Positions 27,068 through 36,378 of a stretch of 64,000 nt of DNA are shown one piece after another. The notes under the pieces were generated by a model that ran no database searches, had not been told where the DNA came from, and worked only from the letters and a program-made list of their open reading frames with translations. The stretch is taken from NCBI GenBank assembly GCA_965224415.1, contig CBDCZB010000004.1:372001-436000 (forward strand). The letters are read 5' to 3'. The DNA comes from DAOUJI01 sp965224415. Its GTDB lineage: Bacteria > Chloroflexota > Dehalococcoidia > Lucifugimonadales > JAGWBF01. Both the position numbers and the translations under genes were made by a program. Within the stretch, counting starts at the first letter, position 1. Each line of letters begins with the position of its first letter.

Positions 27068-27631
27068 CTAGGAAGCTTCTTCCTCGTCGCCCTCTTCCGG
27101 CTCTTCCGGCGGGTATGGAGGGTCAGCGGCCAACTTGGATATGACCTCGCACCAGATGGCGGCGACGGTGTACAACCTGTTATCCCCGGCCAGGGATGCG
27201 TACCATTTTTCGCCGTCAGGCGTAGTGTCACCCAGGAGGAAGGACACCCGAGTCCCCGCCACGTCCGTCACTACGACCGTGGTCTGGGGTTCACCCAAGC
27301 CATATTCCGCCGGGTCCTCTATGGCATGCGCAACTACGTCCGGACTTGTCCGTGGCCCGCTGAGCAGCAGGGGGGTGCCGGACCACCTATCACGGTCTAC
27401 GGGAGTGTCGTCCCCATCCTTAATCACCCACCCGTCGCCGGTGTCTTCGTACTCGACGGTGGTGTCCATGTGGGTCACGGAAATGTGGGCAATGGAGCTT
27501 GGGTCGACTTTGAAGAGCCAAGGCGGTTCTTCCTCGAGCTCGCGTTTGTCCTGCAGACCGAACACCACGCCCACGGCGCCTCCGACGACCGCCAGCACAA
27601 CGAGTAGAAGTATGGTAAGTCGAACGTTCAT
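27068..27631 (-). CDS. DUF4340 domain-containing protein
   Basis: A 187-residue protein with a single N-terminal membrane helix (LTILLLVVLAVVGGAVGVVF) and a beta-rich extracytoplasmic DUF4340-type domain, including GDGWVIKDGDDTPVDRDR, YGLGEPQTTVVV and FLLGDTTPDGEKWYA. It ends in an acidic Glu-rich tail. It is the last gene of the run ATPase, permease, GldG-like and DUF4340, an arrangement common to GldG-type transporters. It presumably works with them in the envelope; the exact role is unknown. Confidence 0.85.
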   Translation of the reverse strand: MNVRLTILLLVVLAVVGGAVGVVFGLQDKRELEEEPPWLFKVDPSSIAHISVTHMDTTVEYEDTGDGWVIKDGDDTPVDRDRWSGTPLLLSGPRTSPDVVAHAIEDPAEYGLGEPQTTVVVTDVAGTRVSFLLGDTTPDGEKWYASLAGDNRLYTVAAIWCEVISKLAADPPYPPEEPEEGDEEEAS

Positions 27632-27663
27632 ATTCTAGAGCAGACCGGCTATCCCTCTGGCGC

Positions 27664-29541
27664 CTAGCGTCTCCTCCACCAGACCACACCGCCGGTGATG
27701 GCCATCAACGCAGGCAGCAGCAAGTAGCCCGACCACCGTATGAACTTGCGTTCTGTGTCTGTGGGATTCAGGAACCTTTGGACTTGTGCCCTGGGACGTA
27801 TGCTAGCCAGGGGCTCGTCGCCGACAAGCCAGTTGATGGAGTTGAGGAACACGTCGCGATTGCCCGAGGCGAACAGCAGGCTGTTGGAGGCAAAGTCGGA
27901 GTCGCCGATGGCGATTATTCGGGCTGAGGCCACCTCCGCCGGGTCGCTGGGCAGTTCCTCATCCAACGGGGCCAGCGCTCGGAGGGCCAGCATCGTGAAG
28001 AAGGGGCCTACGACGGAGTCTGCTGTAGGGTCATTGCTGTCGGGGTCAAGACTGGTCCAACTGAACCGTGGGGTCGTCAGTGTCAACCCAACTCCGAATA
28101 CGTTGGCGCTGAGTTTTTCTGAGTCCACCGGCTCGTCGGACTCGCCTTGCTGAAAGCGAGGGGTGAACGGAATGTCTTCATTCGGGACAAGGGCGGCCAC
28201 GTCGGGGTAGAAGGAGTCTCCCACGCCTCCCGTGACGCTGGTAATGCCGGGGAATATGGGGAAAAAGTCCGGATTGGTCTGCCAGCACACAGAATCAAAC
28301 CCTGTGCATATGTACTGGTTTTGGCCAATCTTGATGTTCTGGCTGCGTGCCGGGTCGTAGTTGCTTATGGAGTCAACGATATGCCCTTCTTCCATGTTGA
28401 TTCCCCAACGGGCGATGAACTCCCTGAACCTGGGCTTCGTCGCCGGATCGGCCAGGAAGAGCAGGTTGCCGCCGTTACGCATGTAGTTGTGCAGCTCCTC
28501 GGGCTCGTTTACCACGTCGGACACCTGTAGGTCCTCTTTGGGGCCGGCAATCACCAGCAGGCTGACAGACCCTTCTCCCACGCTGGCCTGAAGCCGTTCC
28601 CGATCGATCGCGTTGAAGAGGTTCAAGGTTGATACTCGGTAGTTTTCCGCCTGGACTTCCGAGGCTGCGACGCTGTAGCCTTCAGGATTTTCTGACAGCG
28701 CCGTCAGCTCCCGTTCACCGTGTCCGGTCAAGAAGTAGACCTGCTTCTGCTCCTGGCCGGTGACTATCAACAACCCGGTGACAAGACTCTGTTCTATTGG
28801 CGCCAAGCCTCTCACCAGGAAGGTTTCCCAGGTCGTGCTTAGCGGGACCTGGTGGCGCTGGCCGGAGTCCTCCGCCTCGAATACTATCGTGGGAGCTCGG
28901 GTCACCCCGTACTCTGTGGCTATGCCTGGCTCGATGACCGGGTCGATGAATTCGTAATCGAATTTGCCTGAACGCTTGCTGAATTCCCTAAGGATATCGT
29001 CCATCTGACCTCTGAACGCATCCAGGTTGGGGTTAGGTTGTATGTTGCTTTCAGGGAAGAAGGCTCTGGCGTACACGTCCCCTTGCAGGTCGCCTAAGAG
29101 GGACCTCGTCCGGGGGGCCAGGTCGAATTGCTTGGTCGCTGTGACGTCCATCCTGGCTGTAATCTCGATGGCCAGGAAATTGCCCACCGCCGCAATTCCA
29201 ATGAACGCGGCGATCATTAAGGTAGTGTTGGTGGTGTAGCGTCCGCGTCTGCCGGTGACCGCCTCACTGACTGTCGGGAAGGAAATGATCAGAGAGAACA
29301 GCAGCAGGAGTCCGCCGACTCCCATAACGATATAGCTGTAGAGCTTCAGGTCCTCGAAGAAGGCGAATATGACCATCCCCAGGACCAGGGCCACGACTCC
29401 GACCAGGACGATGACCGACGCGACTCCGCCGAATCCCTGGCCGAACCTTCGAAGCGAATCCGTAAGCCCCCCTAACAGGGTGCTCGACAGCTGTTCGTCT
29501 TCCAGCTCTTGCTGTTCTTCTGGGGGAAGTTGTTCCGACAT
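27664..29541 (-). CDS. GldG-like ABC transporter auxiliary protein
   Basis: A 625-residue membrane protein. Three N-terminal membrane helices (VIVLVGVVALVLGMVIFAF and others, residues 35-120) are followed by a large extracytoplasmic ABC_transp_aux/GldG domain. This shows DILREFSKRSGKFDYEFIDP, VYFLTGHGERELTAL, LLFLADPATKP and IAIGDSDFASNS, then a C-terminal helix (LLLPALMAITGGVVWW). In Bacteroidota the family is linked to gliding, but similar GldA/F/G sets occur widely in non-gliding bacteria as putative exporters. It starts 9 bp after the permease gene. Confidence 0.87.
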   Translation of the reverse strand: MSEQLPPEEQQELEDEQLSSTLLGGLTDSLRRFGQGFGGVASVIVLVGVVALVLGMVIFAFFEDLKLYSYIVMGVGGLLLLFSLIISFPTVSEAVTGRRGRYTTNTTLMIAAFIGIAAVGNFLAIEITARMDVTATKQFDLAPRTRSLLGDLQGDVYARAFFPESNIQPNPNLDAFRGQMDDILREFSKRSGKFDYEFIDPVIEPGIATEYGVTRAPTIVFEAEDSGQRHQVPLSTTWETFLVRGLAPIEQSLVTGLLIVTGQEQKQVYFLTGHGERELTALSENPEGYSVAASEVQAENYRVSTLNLFNAIDRERLQASVGEGSVSLLVIAGPKEDLQVSDVVNEPEELHNYMRNGGNLLFLADPATKPRFREFIARWGINMEEGHIVDSISNYDPARSQNIKIGQNQYICTGFDSVCWQTNPDFFPIFPGITSVTGGVGDSFYPDVAALVPNEDIPFTPRFQQGESDEPVDSEKLSANVFGVGLTLTTPRFSWTSLDPDSNDPTADSVVGPFFTMLALRALAPLDEELPSDPAEVASARIIAIGDSDFASNSLLFASGNRDVFLNSINWLVGDEPLASIRPRAQVQRFLNPTDTERKFIRWSGYLLLPALMAITGGVVWWRRR

Positions 29542-29550
29542 AGAGGTTGT

Positions 29551-30264
29551 CTATCTCCACCTGCGGGTTTCCAGAGACCGCACCGCAAGGAAGAGGAACA
29601 CGGCCGTTGCCGTTACGTAGTAGACGATGTGTCCCGTGTCCACTATTCCCCGGGTGAAGTCGTCCAGGTGGGATATTATGCTCAGTTGGTCCAGGATGGT
29701 CGAGACGATTCCGTCCACCAAGTCTGTTGCGAAGTCTATCAAGGCGAGTATGAGCATGATGCCGAATCCCACCACCAACGCCACTATCTGGTTGGCTGTG
29801 AAGGAAGAGGCCAGAAGTCCAATGGAGAGGGCCATGGCCCCGTACAGGATTATTCCCAGGTACGAGCTCCATATTGGTCCACTGTCAGGGTTGCCGTAGA
29901 TGTACAGCAGCAGCACGTAGAAAAGGGTCAACGACAGGGTCACCAGGAAGAAGGTGAAGCTGGCAATAAACTTGCCCAGCACCACCTCCCAGTCCTTGAC
30001 TGGAGACGTAAGCAGGAGCTCGATAGTCCCCAGCTTCTGCTCTTCCGCCAGGAGTCCCATCGTCAGGGCCGGGGCCAGAGGCACCAGTATCCAGGCGCTG
30101 GCAATGATGTATAGGTCTATGCTGGCGTCGGGGAAGGGGTCGCCCAACCGGAACCCGAAGAAGAAGCCGGTGAGAGCCAGATATACCAGGGCTATGATGT
30201 ATCCTATGGGGCTGGTAAAGTAGGCCTGGATTTCCTTCCAGGCGATGGCGGCGGCTACCCTCAC
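29551..30264 (-). CDS. ABC-2 type permease (GldF-like)
   Basis: A 237-residue inner-membrane subunit with six hydrophobic helices. It begins AAAIAWKEIQAYFTSPIGYI, the typical start of GldF-like permeases, and contains LLAEEQKLGTIELLLTSPVK, a cytoplasmic signature of this family. Its start overlaps the ATPase stop by four bases, so the two are translationally coupled. It provides the membrane channel for the ATPase encoded upstream. Confidence 0.88.
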   Translation of the reverse strand: MRVAAAIAWKEIQAYFTSPIGYIIALVYLALTGFFFGFRLGDPFPDASIDLYIIASAWILVPLAPALTMGLLAEEQKLGTIELLLTSPVKDWEVVLGKFIASFTFFLVTLSLTLFYVLLLYIYGNPDSGPIWSSYLGIILYGAMALSIGLLASSFTANQIVALVVGFGIMLILALIDFATDLVDGIVSTILDQLSIISHLDDFTRGIVDTGHIVYYVTATAVFLFLAVRSLETRRWR

Positions 30265-31214
30265 TCTTCTATATCCTCGCTGGTGGTAAGCTTGAGGAAT
30301 ATCTCCTCCAGGCTCATGCCAACCAACTGAATCGTCAATAGTCCCCAGTTGTTGCCTATGACGACCCGGGAGATGGTGGTGCGCAGGTCCAGTCCCCGAC
30401 CGGCCTCTACTACGTATGTGTGGCGGTCTCCCTCGAACGAGACTCGACTGACGCTGGTGACTCCCCGGACGCTCCTGAAAGCCTCGGTGATTTGAGCCTG
30501 CGGCCCGCGCACCTCAACCTGTATCCTCTCCACGCCCTGCAACCGGTCGGCCAGATTCACCGGGCTGTCCTCTGCCACTATCTGTCCTTCATGAATGATA
30601 AGCACTCTTTTGCACAACATGCTGACTTCGGGAAGTATGTGGGAGCTGAGAACGATGGTGTGCTCTTCCCCCAGGTCCTTTATCAGTTTTCGGGTTTCCA
30701 CGACCTGGATGGGGTCGATGCCGATAGTCGGCTCATCCATGATCAAGACTTGGGGTTCGTGCAGTATGGCTTGGGCTATGCCCACCCGCTGGCGGAACCC
30801 CTTGGACAACTTGCCTATCAAGCTCTTGCGGTAGTCTTCCAGGCGGCAAATTTCGATCACGTCGTCGATGCGCCGTTGGATGCGTTTGGGTTCCATGCCG
30901 CGCAAGGTGCCCATATAGTTGAGGTAGCTGGATACGGGCATGTCGGTGTATAGAGGCACCGTCTCAGGCAGGTATCCGATGAGTCTTCTGACCTCCAGGG
31001 ACTTGTCCACCACGTCGTAGCCCACGACCTCGACGGAGCCGCTGGTGGGGGGCATGAAGCCCGTCAGGATGCGCATCGTCGTGGTCTTCCCCGCGCCATT
31101 GGGTCCGAGGAAGCCCAGAATCTCCCCCTTGCCCACCTGGAAGGTAACGTCCTCCACGGCGGGGAAGGAGCCGTAGTATTTGGTCAGGCCCTTAACGTCT
31201 ATAACTGCGGCCAT
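30261..31214 (-). CDS. ABC transporter ATP-binding protein (GldA/NatA-like)
   Basis: A 317-residue ATPase. The Walker A is GPNGAGKTTT (37-46), the signature is LSKGFRQRVGIAQAI and the Walker B is VLIMDEPTIGID. The C-terminal about 90 residues (RIQVEVRGPQAQITEAF onwards) form the accessory domain seen in ABC-2 exporters. It is the first gene of the exporter operon (ATPase, permease, GldG-like, DUF4340). The direction of transport and the cargo cannot be read from sequence. Confidence 0.9.
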   Translation of the reverse strand: MAAVIDVKGLTKYYGSFPAVEDVTFQVGKGEILGFLGPNGAGKTTTMRILTGFMPPTSGSVEVVGYDVVDKSLEVRRLIGYLPETVPLYTDMPVSSYLNYMGTLRGMEPKRIQRRIDDVIEICRLEDYRKSLIGKLSKGFRQRVGIAQAILHEPQVLIMDEPTIGIDPIQVVETRKLIKDLGEEHTIVLSSHILPEVSMLCKRVLIIHEGQIVAEDSPVNLADRLQGVERIQVEVRGPQAQITEAFRSVRGVTSVSRVSFEGDRHTYVVEAGRGLDLRTTISRVVIGNNWGLLTIQLVGMSLEEIFLKLTTSEDIEE

Positions 31215-31402
31215 TTTTATCGACCATCCTGCCTTTTCGTTCGATGCGCCCGTCTGCCGAGGCCGGACTCACCGAGCCAACAGCCCCCTATTGTATTCCG
31301 TATTGGGCAGATATGCTATACTCATTGCCGCTAAAACGGGTTGTTTTCACCATTACAAAGTTAGTATACGCCGTGCACCCCGCTTGCGGTTTCAGCGGCA
31401 GT

Positions 31403-31422
31403 CCCTTCCCAGGCGGGAAGGG
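31403..31422 (+). promoter_or_regulatory. Hairpin in the leader of the SAM decarboxylase gene
   Basis: CCCTTCCC and GGGAAGGG form a perfect 8-bp stem around AGGC, about 40 bases before the speD start. No T tract follows, so it is not a standard terminator. It could be a leader structure; the role is not shown. Confidence 0.35.
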
Positions 31423-31461
31423 GCTTATGCTGTAGGAGGATGGGGCGGGCATGGAGCTAAG

Positions 31462-31833
31462 ATGCATCTGGCCATAGACGGCTACGGAGGAGACGAGTCC
31501 AAGATGTGGGACGAGGAGTTCGTCCGGCGTTTTCTGGCCGACTACCCCTCCAGCCTCGGAATGAACGTCATACACGGCCCGTCGGTCTTGTCGTACCACT
31601 CACCCGACCCGCGGGATTCGGGGGTGACGGGGTTCGTGATAATTGCCGAGAGCCACATCAGTGTCCACACATTCCCGAACCGCCAGTACATAAACATAGA
31701 CGTATTCTCCTGCAAGTCCTTCGACGACACGAAAGCCCTCGCTGACGTGAAGGAGACCTTCGACCTTCGGGAGGTCAGGACCTGGGTCATGGACCGGGGC
31801 CTGGAACACCTGGAGAGACTCCCGCCCGACTAA
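31462..31833 (+). CDS. speD: S-adenosylmethionine decarboxylase proenzyme
   Basis: A 123-residue pyruvoyl enzyme that makes decarboxylated SAM, the aminopropyl donor for spermidine. The self-cleavage site is Glu63-Ser64 in AESHISVHTFP; His69 and Cys84 (DVFSCKSFD) match the essential His68 and Cys83 of bacterial SpeD. GGAG lies five bases before ATG 31462. A much longer open frame upstream is not conserved-looking and is not used. It is followed 27 bp later by an agmatinase-like gene, forming a polyamine pair. No spermidine synthase gene is adjacent. Confidence 0.9.
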   Translation: MHLAIDGYGGDESKMWDEEFVRRFLADYPSSLGMNVIHGPSVLSYHSPDPRDSGVTGFVIIAESHISVHTFPNRQYINIDVFSCKSFDDTKALADVKETFDLREVRTWVMDRGLEHLERLPPD

Positions 31834-31860
31834 TTCCCACAGGGCAGAGGAAGGGCCGCT

Positions 31861-32742
31861 ATGGCCGAGCAAGACTTGTCATGGACACCCTTCAACTTTC
31901 TGGCCCTTCCCGATGACCAATCGGCGTTGGAGACCTCCCGCGTCGTCCTAGTGCCCGTTCCTTATGACAGCACGACGTCCTTCAGGTCCGGGGCCAGAGA
32001 CGGGCCCAGGGCAATCATAGAGGCATCCCAGAGCCTGGAGGACTACGACGTCGAGCTAGCCGTCGACGTGGCCTCGATAGGCATTCACACCACTCCTTGG
32101 CTCGAACCCCACATGGATGGCCCCAGGGCCATGATATCCAGGGTCCAGCAGGCGGTGAGCGTATATGCAGCCCAGGGAAAGCTGGTCGGTCTTCTGGGAG
32201 GCGAACATTCCATAACCATCGGCGGGGCGGAGGCATACGTCGAACTCTATCCAGGTCTGTCGGTGCTCTACTTGGACGCCCACGCCGATTATCGGGACAG
32301 CTACATGGGAACGTCCTGGGGCCACGCGTCGGCGGCAAGACGCGTGTCAGAGTTGTGCCCGGTGGTCCACGCCGGAGTCCGCAGCATGAGCCGGGACGAG
32401 GCGGAGTTGTTGGCAGCGAGGGGCAACCTGGGAGAATCCGGACCGACGGAGCCCTACCTGGAGTCCCTGGCGGACCGGTTGTCCGACGAAGTTTACATAA
32501 GCGTGGACCTGGACGTCCTGGACCCCTCCCTCATGGCCGCCGTCGGCACACCGGAGCCCGGCGGCATGGGATGGACTCAGATAAACCGCATACTGGCCCA
32601 CGTGGCACGCCGGAAGAAAATAGTGGGTTTCGATGTTGTAGAGCTTAGCCCAGACCTGGGGCCTCCAGCCTGCTCGGTTGTCGCCGCCAAGCTGGTGTAC
32701 AGGATAGTCGCCTACGCCGCTTCCCCGCCCCGTCTTTCGTAG
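31861..32742 (+). CDS. speB: Agmatinase/arginase-family ureohydrolase
   Basis: A 293-residue binuclear manganese ureohydrolase. Metal ligands are visible in LLGGEHSITIGG (His), YLDAHADYRD (two Asp and one His) and SVDLDVLDPS (two Asp). The entry YDSTTSFRSGARDGPRAI and SWGHASAARR are typical of agmatinases. Agmatinase converts agmatine to putrescine and urea; substrate choice among agmatine, aminopropylagmatine and other guanidines is not certain. Adjacent speD supports a polyamine role. Confidence 0.85.
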   Translation: MAEQDLSWTPFNFLALPDDQSALETSRVVLVPVPYDSTTSFRSGARDGPRAIIEASQSLEDYDVELAVDVASIGIHTTPWLEPHMDGPRAMISRVQQAVSVYAAQGKLVGLLGGEHSITIGGAEAYVELYPGLSVLYLDAHADYRDSYMGTSWGHASAARRVSELCPVVHAGVRSMSRDEAELLAARGNLGESGPTEPYLESLADRLSDEVYISVDLDVLDPSLMAAVGTPEPGGMGWTQINRILAHVARRKKIVGFDVVELSPDLGPPACSVVAAKLVYRIVAYAASPPRLS

Positions 32743-32852
32743 AACAGGTCATTGCAACCGAACCGCGTCAGGACAAGACGCCGTAAATCGGGGTAGAATT
32801 GGACTAGGAAACATTTGAAGCCCTGACAACGGCGTAAGGCGGGCGTGACCAT

Positions 32853-33974
32853 ATGGGCGGCTCTATACGGCTCGGCAAGATAGCCGGCATTCCTATCAAC
32901 CTTCACGTAAGCTGGTTCATCATATTCGTCCTCTCCGCTGTGTTCTTCGAGCGGTACTTTTCCAACTCCGGTTTCCGATGGACCGCCACTGAGCGGTGGG
33001 GTGTCTCTCTGGTGATGAGCCTGACCCTGTTCGCCTCAGTGTTGGCCCATGAACTAACCCATAGCGTAGTGGCATTGCGGTACGGGATGCCGGTCAAGGG
33101 AATCACCCTGTTCCTGCTGGGCGGAGTGTCCCAAATCGGCAAAGAGGCCACACGGCCCTCTTCTGAGTTTGTCATTGCCTTTGTGGGTCCATTGTCCAGC
33201 GTTGTCCTGGGACTAATATTTCTAGGCGTTTCGGAAGGACTTGCGGGAGTCAACAGCCACGTCTATGCCATAACTGCCATGGCCGTCTACGTCAATTTTA
33301 TGCTTGGGATATTCAACATGCTGCCCGCGTACCCGATGGACGGCGGCAGGGTGTTCCGGGCGGTCGTGTGGAAAATCACCGGCAACCAGTTCCTGGCAAC
33401 CCGCGTGGCCGCCCGTGTGGGGCAGGGCATGGCATTGTTGTTCATCATCGGAGGCGGAGTTTTGTTTTTCATGGCGTTCCTCCGAGACGGAGGCGGATCA
33501 TGGAGCCAGGGAATATGGCTGGCTGTCCTCGGGTTGTTCCTTCTCGCCACTGCCTCGGCCACCCACAAGCAGAGCGGCATCAGAAGGGGTATGGACCGGT
33601 TTAACGTGCGAGACCTGATGCACCGTGACCTTCCTGTGGTTCCCGGAGACGCAACTGTTGGCCGGGTTATCGCGGAGAGCTTGGCTCTCTCAACCTGGGG
33701 GTTCACCTTGGTCGCGGTGAACGGGCGAATCTCCGGAGTCGTCACACTGGAATCCATCAGGGCCGCGGCTGCTGGGCCTCAGACTCTATGCGAGTCGGTG
33801 ATGACGCCTATAGAAGATGTTCCCAGCGTAAGCCCGGAGCAGCGCGCTTACGACGTTCTGGAGGTTATGGAGGAGAGTCGAACTTCCTTCGTTCTAGTGG
33901 TCGAGGGCGGCGCACTGGTGGGGTTCGTATCCCGCCGGGAGATGATGGGACTGCTGTCTCAGGGGAGAGACTGA
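32853..33974 (+). CDS. Site-2 protease family membrane metalloprotease with CBS domains
   Basis: A 373-residue M50 intramembrane zinc protease. The zinc motif HELTH is at 66-70 within a membrane helix, and the third ligand is Asp163 in NMLPAYPMDGGR. Six or so helices are followed by a cytoplasmic pair of CBS motifs (about 250-370, with VRDLMHRDLPVVPGDATV and SVMTPIEDVPSVSPEQ), which usually bind adenosyl ligands and regulate activity. This is the common bacterial/archaeal S2P-CBS layout. The substrate, often an anti-sigma factor, is unknown. It appears to be monocistronic or coupled loosely to the genes before it. Confidence 0.9.
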   Translation: MGGSIRLGKIAGIPINLHVSWFIIFVLSAVFFERYFSNSGFRWTATERWGVSLVMSLTLFASVLAHELTHSVVALRYGMPVKGITLFLLGGVSQIGKEATRPSSEFVIAFVGPLSSVVLGLIFLGVSEGLAGVNSHVYAITAMAVYVNFMLGIFNMLPAYPMDGGRVFRAVVWKITGNQFLATRVAARVGQGMALLFIIGGGVLFFMAFLRDGGGSWSQGIWLAVLGLFLLATASATHKQSGIRRGMDRFNVRDLMHRDLPVVPGDATVGRVIAESLALSTWGFTLVAVNGRISGVVTLESIRAAAAGPQTLCESVMTPIEDVPSVSPEQRAYDVLEVMEESRTSFVLVVEGGALVGFVSRREMMGLLSQGRD

Positions 33975-34101
33975 CCCCGAGGAGCCTGACTCGTTTATGG
34001 TTCGCCCTTGAGCGCCTATGCTACAATGTTTGGCGCCGTGTATAGGGAGCTGCCGCCCTCTTGGACGCGGCAACTCTCAGTTATGATTGATATCTTAGAC
34101 T

Positions 34102-35298
34102 ATGAGCGCACCTGACGGCTTAATTTACATGGACCACGCCGGGACCACGCCCCTGGACCCCAAAGTCCTGGAGGCGATGGCTCCTTATTTCACCCGTATG
34201 TTCGGCAACCCATCCAGCATCCACGCCTATGGCCAGGAAGCCAAGAAGGCGTTGGACGAGTCACGGGAGAAGGTGGCGGGGGTGTTGGGGTGCCGCCTCA
34301 GCGAGGTGATTTTCACCAGCGGCGGCACCGAGTCCGACTCAATGGCTGTAAAGGGAGCGGCGGCGGCCCTCTGGGACACCGGGAACCACATAATCACGTC
34401 CACCATAGAGCATCACGCCATCCTCCATACCTGTCAGTACCTGGAAAGCCAGGGATTCGAGATAACCTACCTCCCGGTGGACCGGCACGGCTTTGTGGAC
34501 CCGGAGGAGGCGGCCAACGCCGTCACGGAGCGTACGGTGCTCGTCTCGATAATGTATGCGAACAACGAGATAGGCACCATTGAACCTGTCAAGGAGATAG
34601 CCGCCGCCGTGAAGGTGCGGGCGAATGCCCTGGAGCGGACCATACCAGTCCACACAGACGCCGTGCAGGCCGCCGGATTCCTTGACCTGGATGTCAAGGA
34701 CTTGGGCGTGGACATGCTCAGCCTGTCATCCCATAAGTTCCACGGCCCCAAAGGCGTGGGAGCGCTGTACATGCGGAGGGGAACCCCCTTCCTTCCCCAG
34801 CAATTGGGGGGCGGTCAGGAACGAGAACGTAGGTCGGGCACTGAGAATATACCCGGTATAGTCGGCGCCGCCACGGCTTTAGAGATGGCCAATGACAGAC
34901 GAGAAGAGATGAGCCGCCACTGCGCCGGGCTCCGGGACGCAATCATCGAACGGTTCACAAAGTCAATAGACGGCGTACACCTGAACGGACACCCGACGCA
35001 GCGTCTGCCCAACAACGCCAACTTTTCGTTTGAGAACGTGGAAGGTGAACCGATCCTGCTAGGCCTGGACATGGCTGGTGTTGCAGCTTCCAGCGGCAGC
35101 GCCTGCAGCTCCGGCTCCCTTGAGCCGTCCCACGTGCTTCTGGCGCTGGGACAGCCTGCGGAGCTTGCTAGGGGCAGTCTGAGGCTCACTCTTGGGAAGG
35201 ACAACACCAGAGAGCAGGTGGACTACCTGTGCACGGTGGTGCCTGATTTGGTGCGTCAGCTCCGCGAAATGCCCTCGCTTACTTCCGCAACCTCATGA
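34102..35298 (+). CDS. Cysteine desulfurase (NifS/IscS family)
   Basis: A 398-residue PLP enzyme that takes sulfur from cysteine for Fe-S clusters and thionucleosides. Key residues are His104/His105, the Schiff-base Lys212 in LSLSSHKFHGPKG, and the catalytic Cys335 in the mobile loop SSGSACSSGSLEPSHV, which marks it as a NifS/IscS-type (group I) enzyme. Length is normal. No scaffold or thiouridylase gene is next to it. IscS versus NifS naming cannot be settled here. Confidence 0.92.
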   Translation: MSAPDGLIYMDHAGTTPLDPKVLEAMAPYFTRMFGNPSSIHAYGQEAKKALDESREKVAGVLGCRLSEVIFTSGGTESDSMAVKGAAAALWDTGNHIITSTIEHHAILHTCQYLESQGFEITYLPVDRHGFVDPEEAANAVTERTVLVSIMYANNEIGTIEPVKEIAAAVKVRANALERTIPVHTDAVQAAGFLDLDVKDLGVDMLSLSSHKFHGPKGVGALYMRRGTPFLPQQLGGGQERERRSGTENIPGIVGAATALEMANDRREEMSRHCAGLRDAIIERFTKSIDGVHLNGHPTQRLPNNANFSFENVEGEPILLGLDMAGVAASSGSACSSGSLEPSHVLLALGQPAELARGSLRLTLGKDNTREQVDYLCTVVPDLVRQLREMPSLTSATS

Positions 35299-35317
35299 TG
35301 GAGACCTAGAAATCACA

Positions 35318-36355
35318 ATGCTTTCCTTTTTCACCTCCTCGTTGACATCCCGCGTCGCAAAGATGTCCTGTCTGCTGGTCCTAGCGCTGACCCTCAGTGT
35401 AGGCGGCTCAGCCGCCTGCGGAGGAGAACCGCAGCTGGGTCCTGGCGACGGTGCGTCAGGCAGGCTGTTGGGCGTGTTGGTGAACGAAGTCAGAAGGACC
35501 CAGGAAGTGCGTTATTCATCCCCCATGGGCGCCACCGCCGGGGTGGACGGACTGTTGTTGACGGTCACCAACGCACAGGCCGGTGACTCGATTCCATTCA
35601 AACTTGGAGACGAAGAAACTCAGTATGTTCTCTCGCCTTCCAGAAGCGAACGTCAAATCACAGTCATGTTCGGGACCTGGTATAACAACGGAGAGTCCAA
35701 TCGGACCGTGGTCCTTGACGCAGCTTCTTTAGGATTGAAGACACTGAAGAGTCCTGAGGTTTCCACCCTTTTGGAGGTTAGCCCCACCAACGTCGTCAAC
35801 GTAAAGACCGCATCGGAACCTGCTCCCGACAGTCAAGTCTTTCCTCTCTACCTGGGAGGCGAGTTCACCCTGAAACCTGACGAAGTCCTCTCCCGATGGC
35901 TTGCCTTCGAGACCCCGGGTGGGTCCTCTGTAGAGGAACTGACGTGGAAAATCGAAGGCCAGCAGACCAACCTCAACTTCGGGTCGGGACACTACTTGGT
36001 GACGCCGTCATCGGCAGACAACGAATTGGTGGCCATCAACGTGCAGGTCTACAACAGAGAGGCCAACACTGTGGCGATGGAGATAGTGGGAGACGCCGTG
36101 GAACTCAGGGGGTTCGGCATCGACGAAGCCTACACATTGTTGGACGTTACCGCTAACAACACCACCAACGTCTCCTCCACCCCCGACGCTCACTCCAGCG
36201 AAAACAGGTTCACACCATTCGTTCGGGGAACCGTTTCTGATTTGCCTTTGGGCAACTCACTTCTGGGTTGGATAATCTTTGAGATTCCCAAAGGGGCGGG
36301 GCTGCGGGAACTGAAGTGGGACACGGGAGACACCGTCTTTATTAGACCTAACTAG
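35318..36355 (+). CDS. Probable secreted lipoprotein with two DUF4352-like domains
   Basis: About 345 residues from ATG 35318. The N-terminus is a signal peptide (MSCLLVLALTLSVGGSAAC) ending in a Cys that could be acylated, although Ser-Ala-Ala-Cys is a less typical lipobox. Two similar beta-sandwich units follow, recognisable by SRWLAFETPGGSSVEELTWK and LGWIIFEIPKGAGLRELKW, which resemble DUF4352 telokin-like domains. Function unknown. It starts 19 bp after the desulfurase and may be in the same transcript. Confidence 0.7.
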   Translation: MLSFFTSSLTSRVAKMSCLLVLALTLSVGGSAACGGEPQLGPGDGASGRLLGVLVNEVRRTQEVRYSSPMGATAGVDGLLLTVTNAQAGDSIPFKLGDEETQYVLSPSRSERQITVMFGTWYNNGESNRTVVLDAASLGLKTLKSPEVSTLLEVSPTNVVNVKTASEPAPDSQVFPLYLGGEFTLKPDEVLSRWLAFETPGGSSVEELTWKIEGQQTNLNFGSGHYLVTPSSADNELVAINVQVYNREANTVAMEIVGDAVELRGFGIDEAYTLLDVTANNTTNVSSTPDAHSSENRFTPFVRGTVSDLPLGNSLLGWIIFEIPKGAGLRELKWDTGDTVFIRPN

Positions 36356-36378
36356 ACGGGAATTCATCGGGGCTTAGT

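Noticed and set aside
27068..31214. Gliding motility operon
   Set aside because: Only GldA/F/G-like and DUF4340 genes are present; none of the other gliding or type IX secretion genes are seen, and such ABC sets are common in non-gliding bacteria.
31180..31461. Upstream extension of the SpeD frame
   Set aside because: The encoded sequence is low in similarity to SpeD, and the internal ATG with GGAG gives the normal SpeD length.
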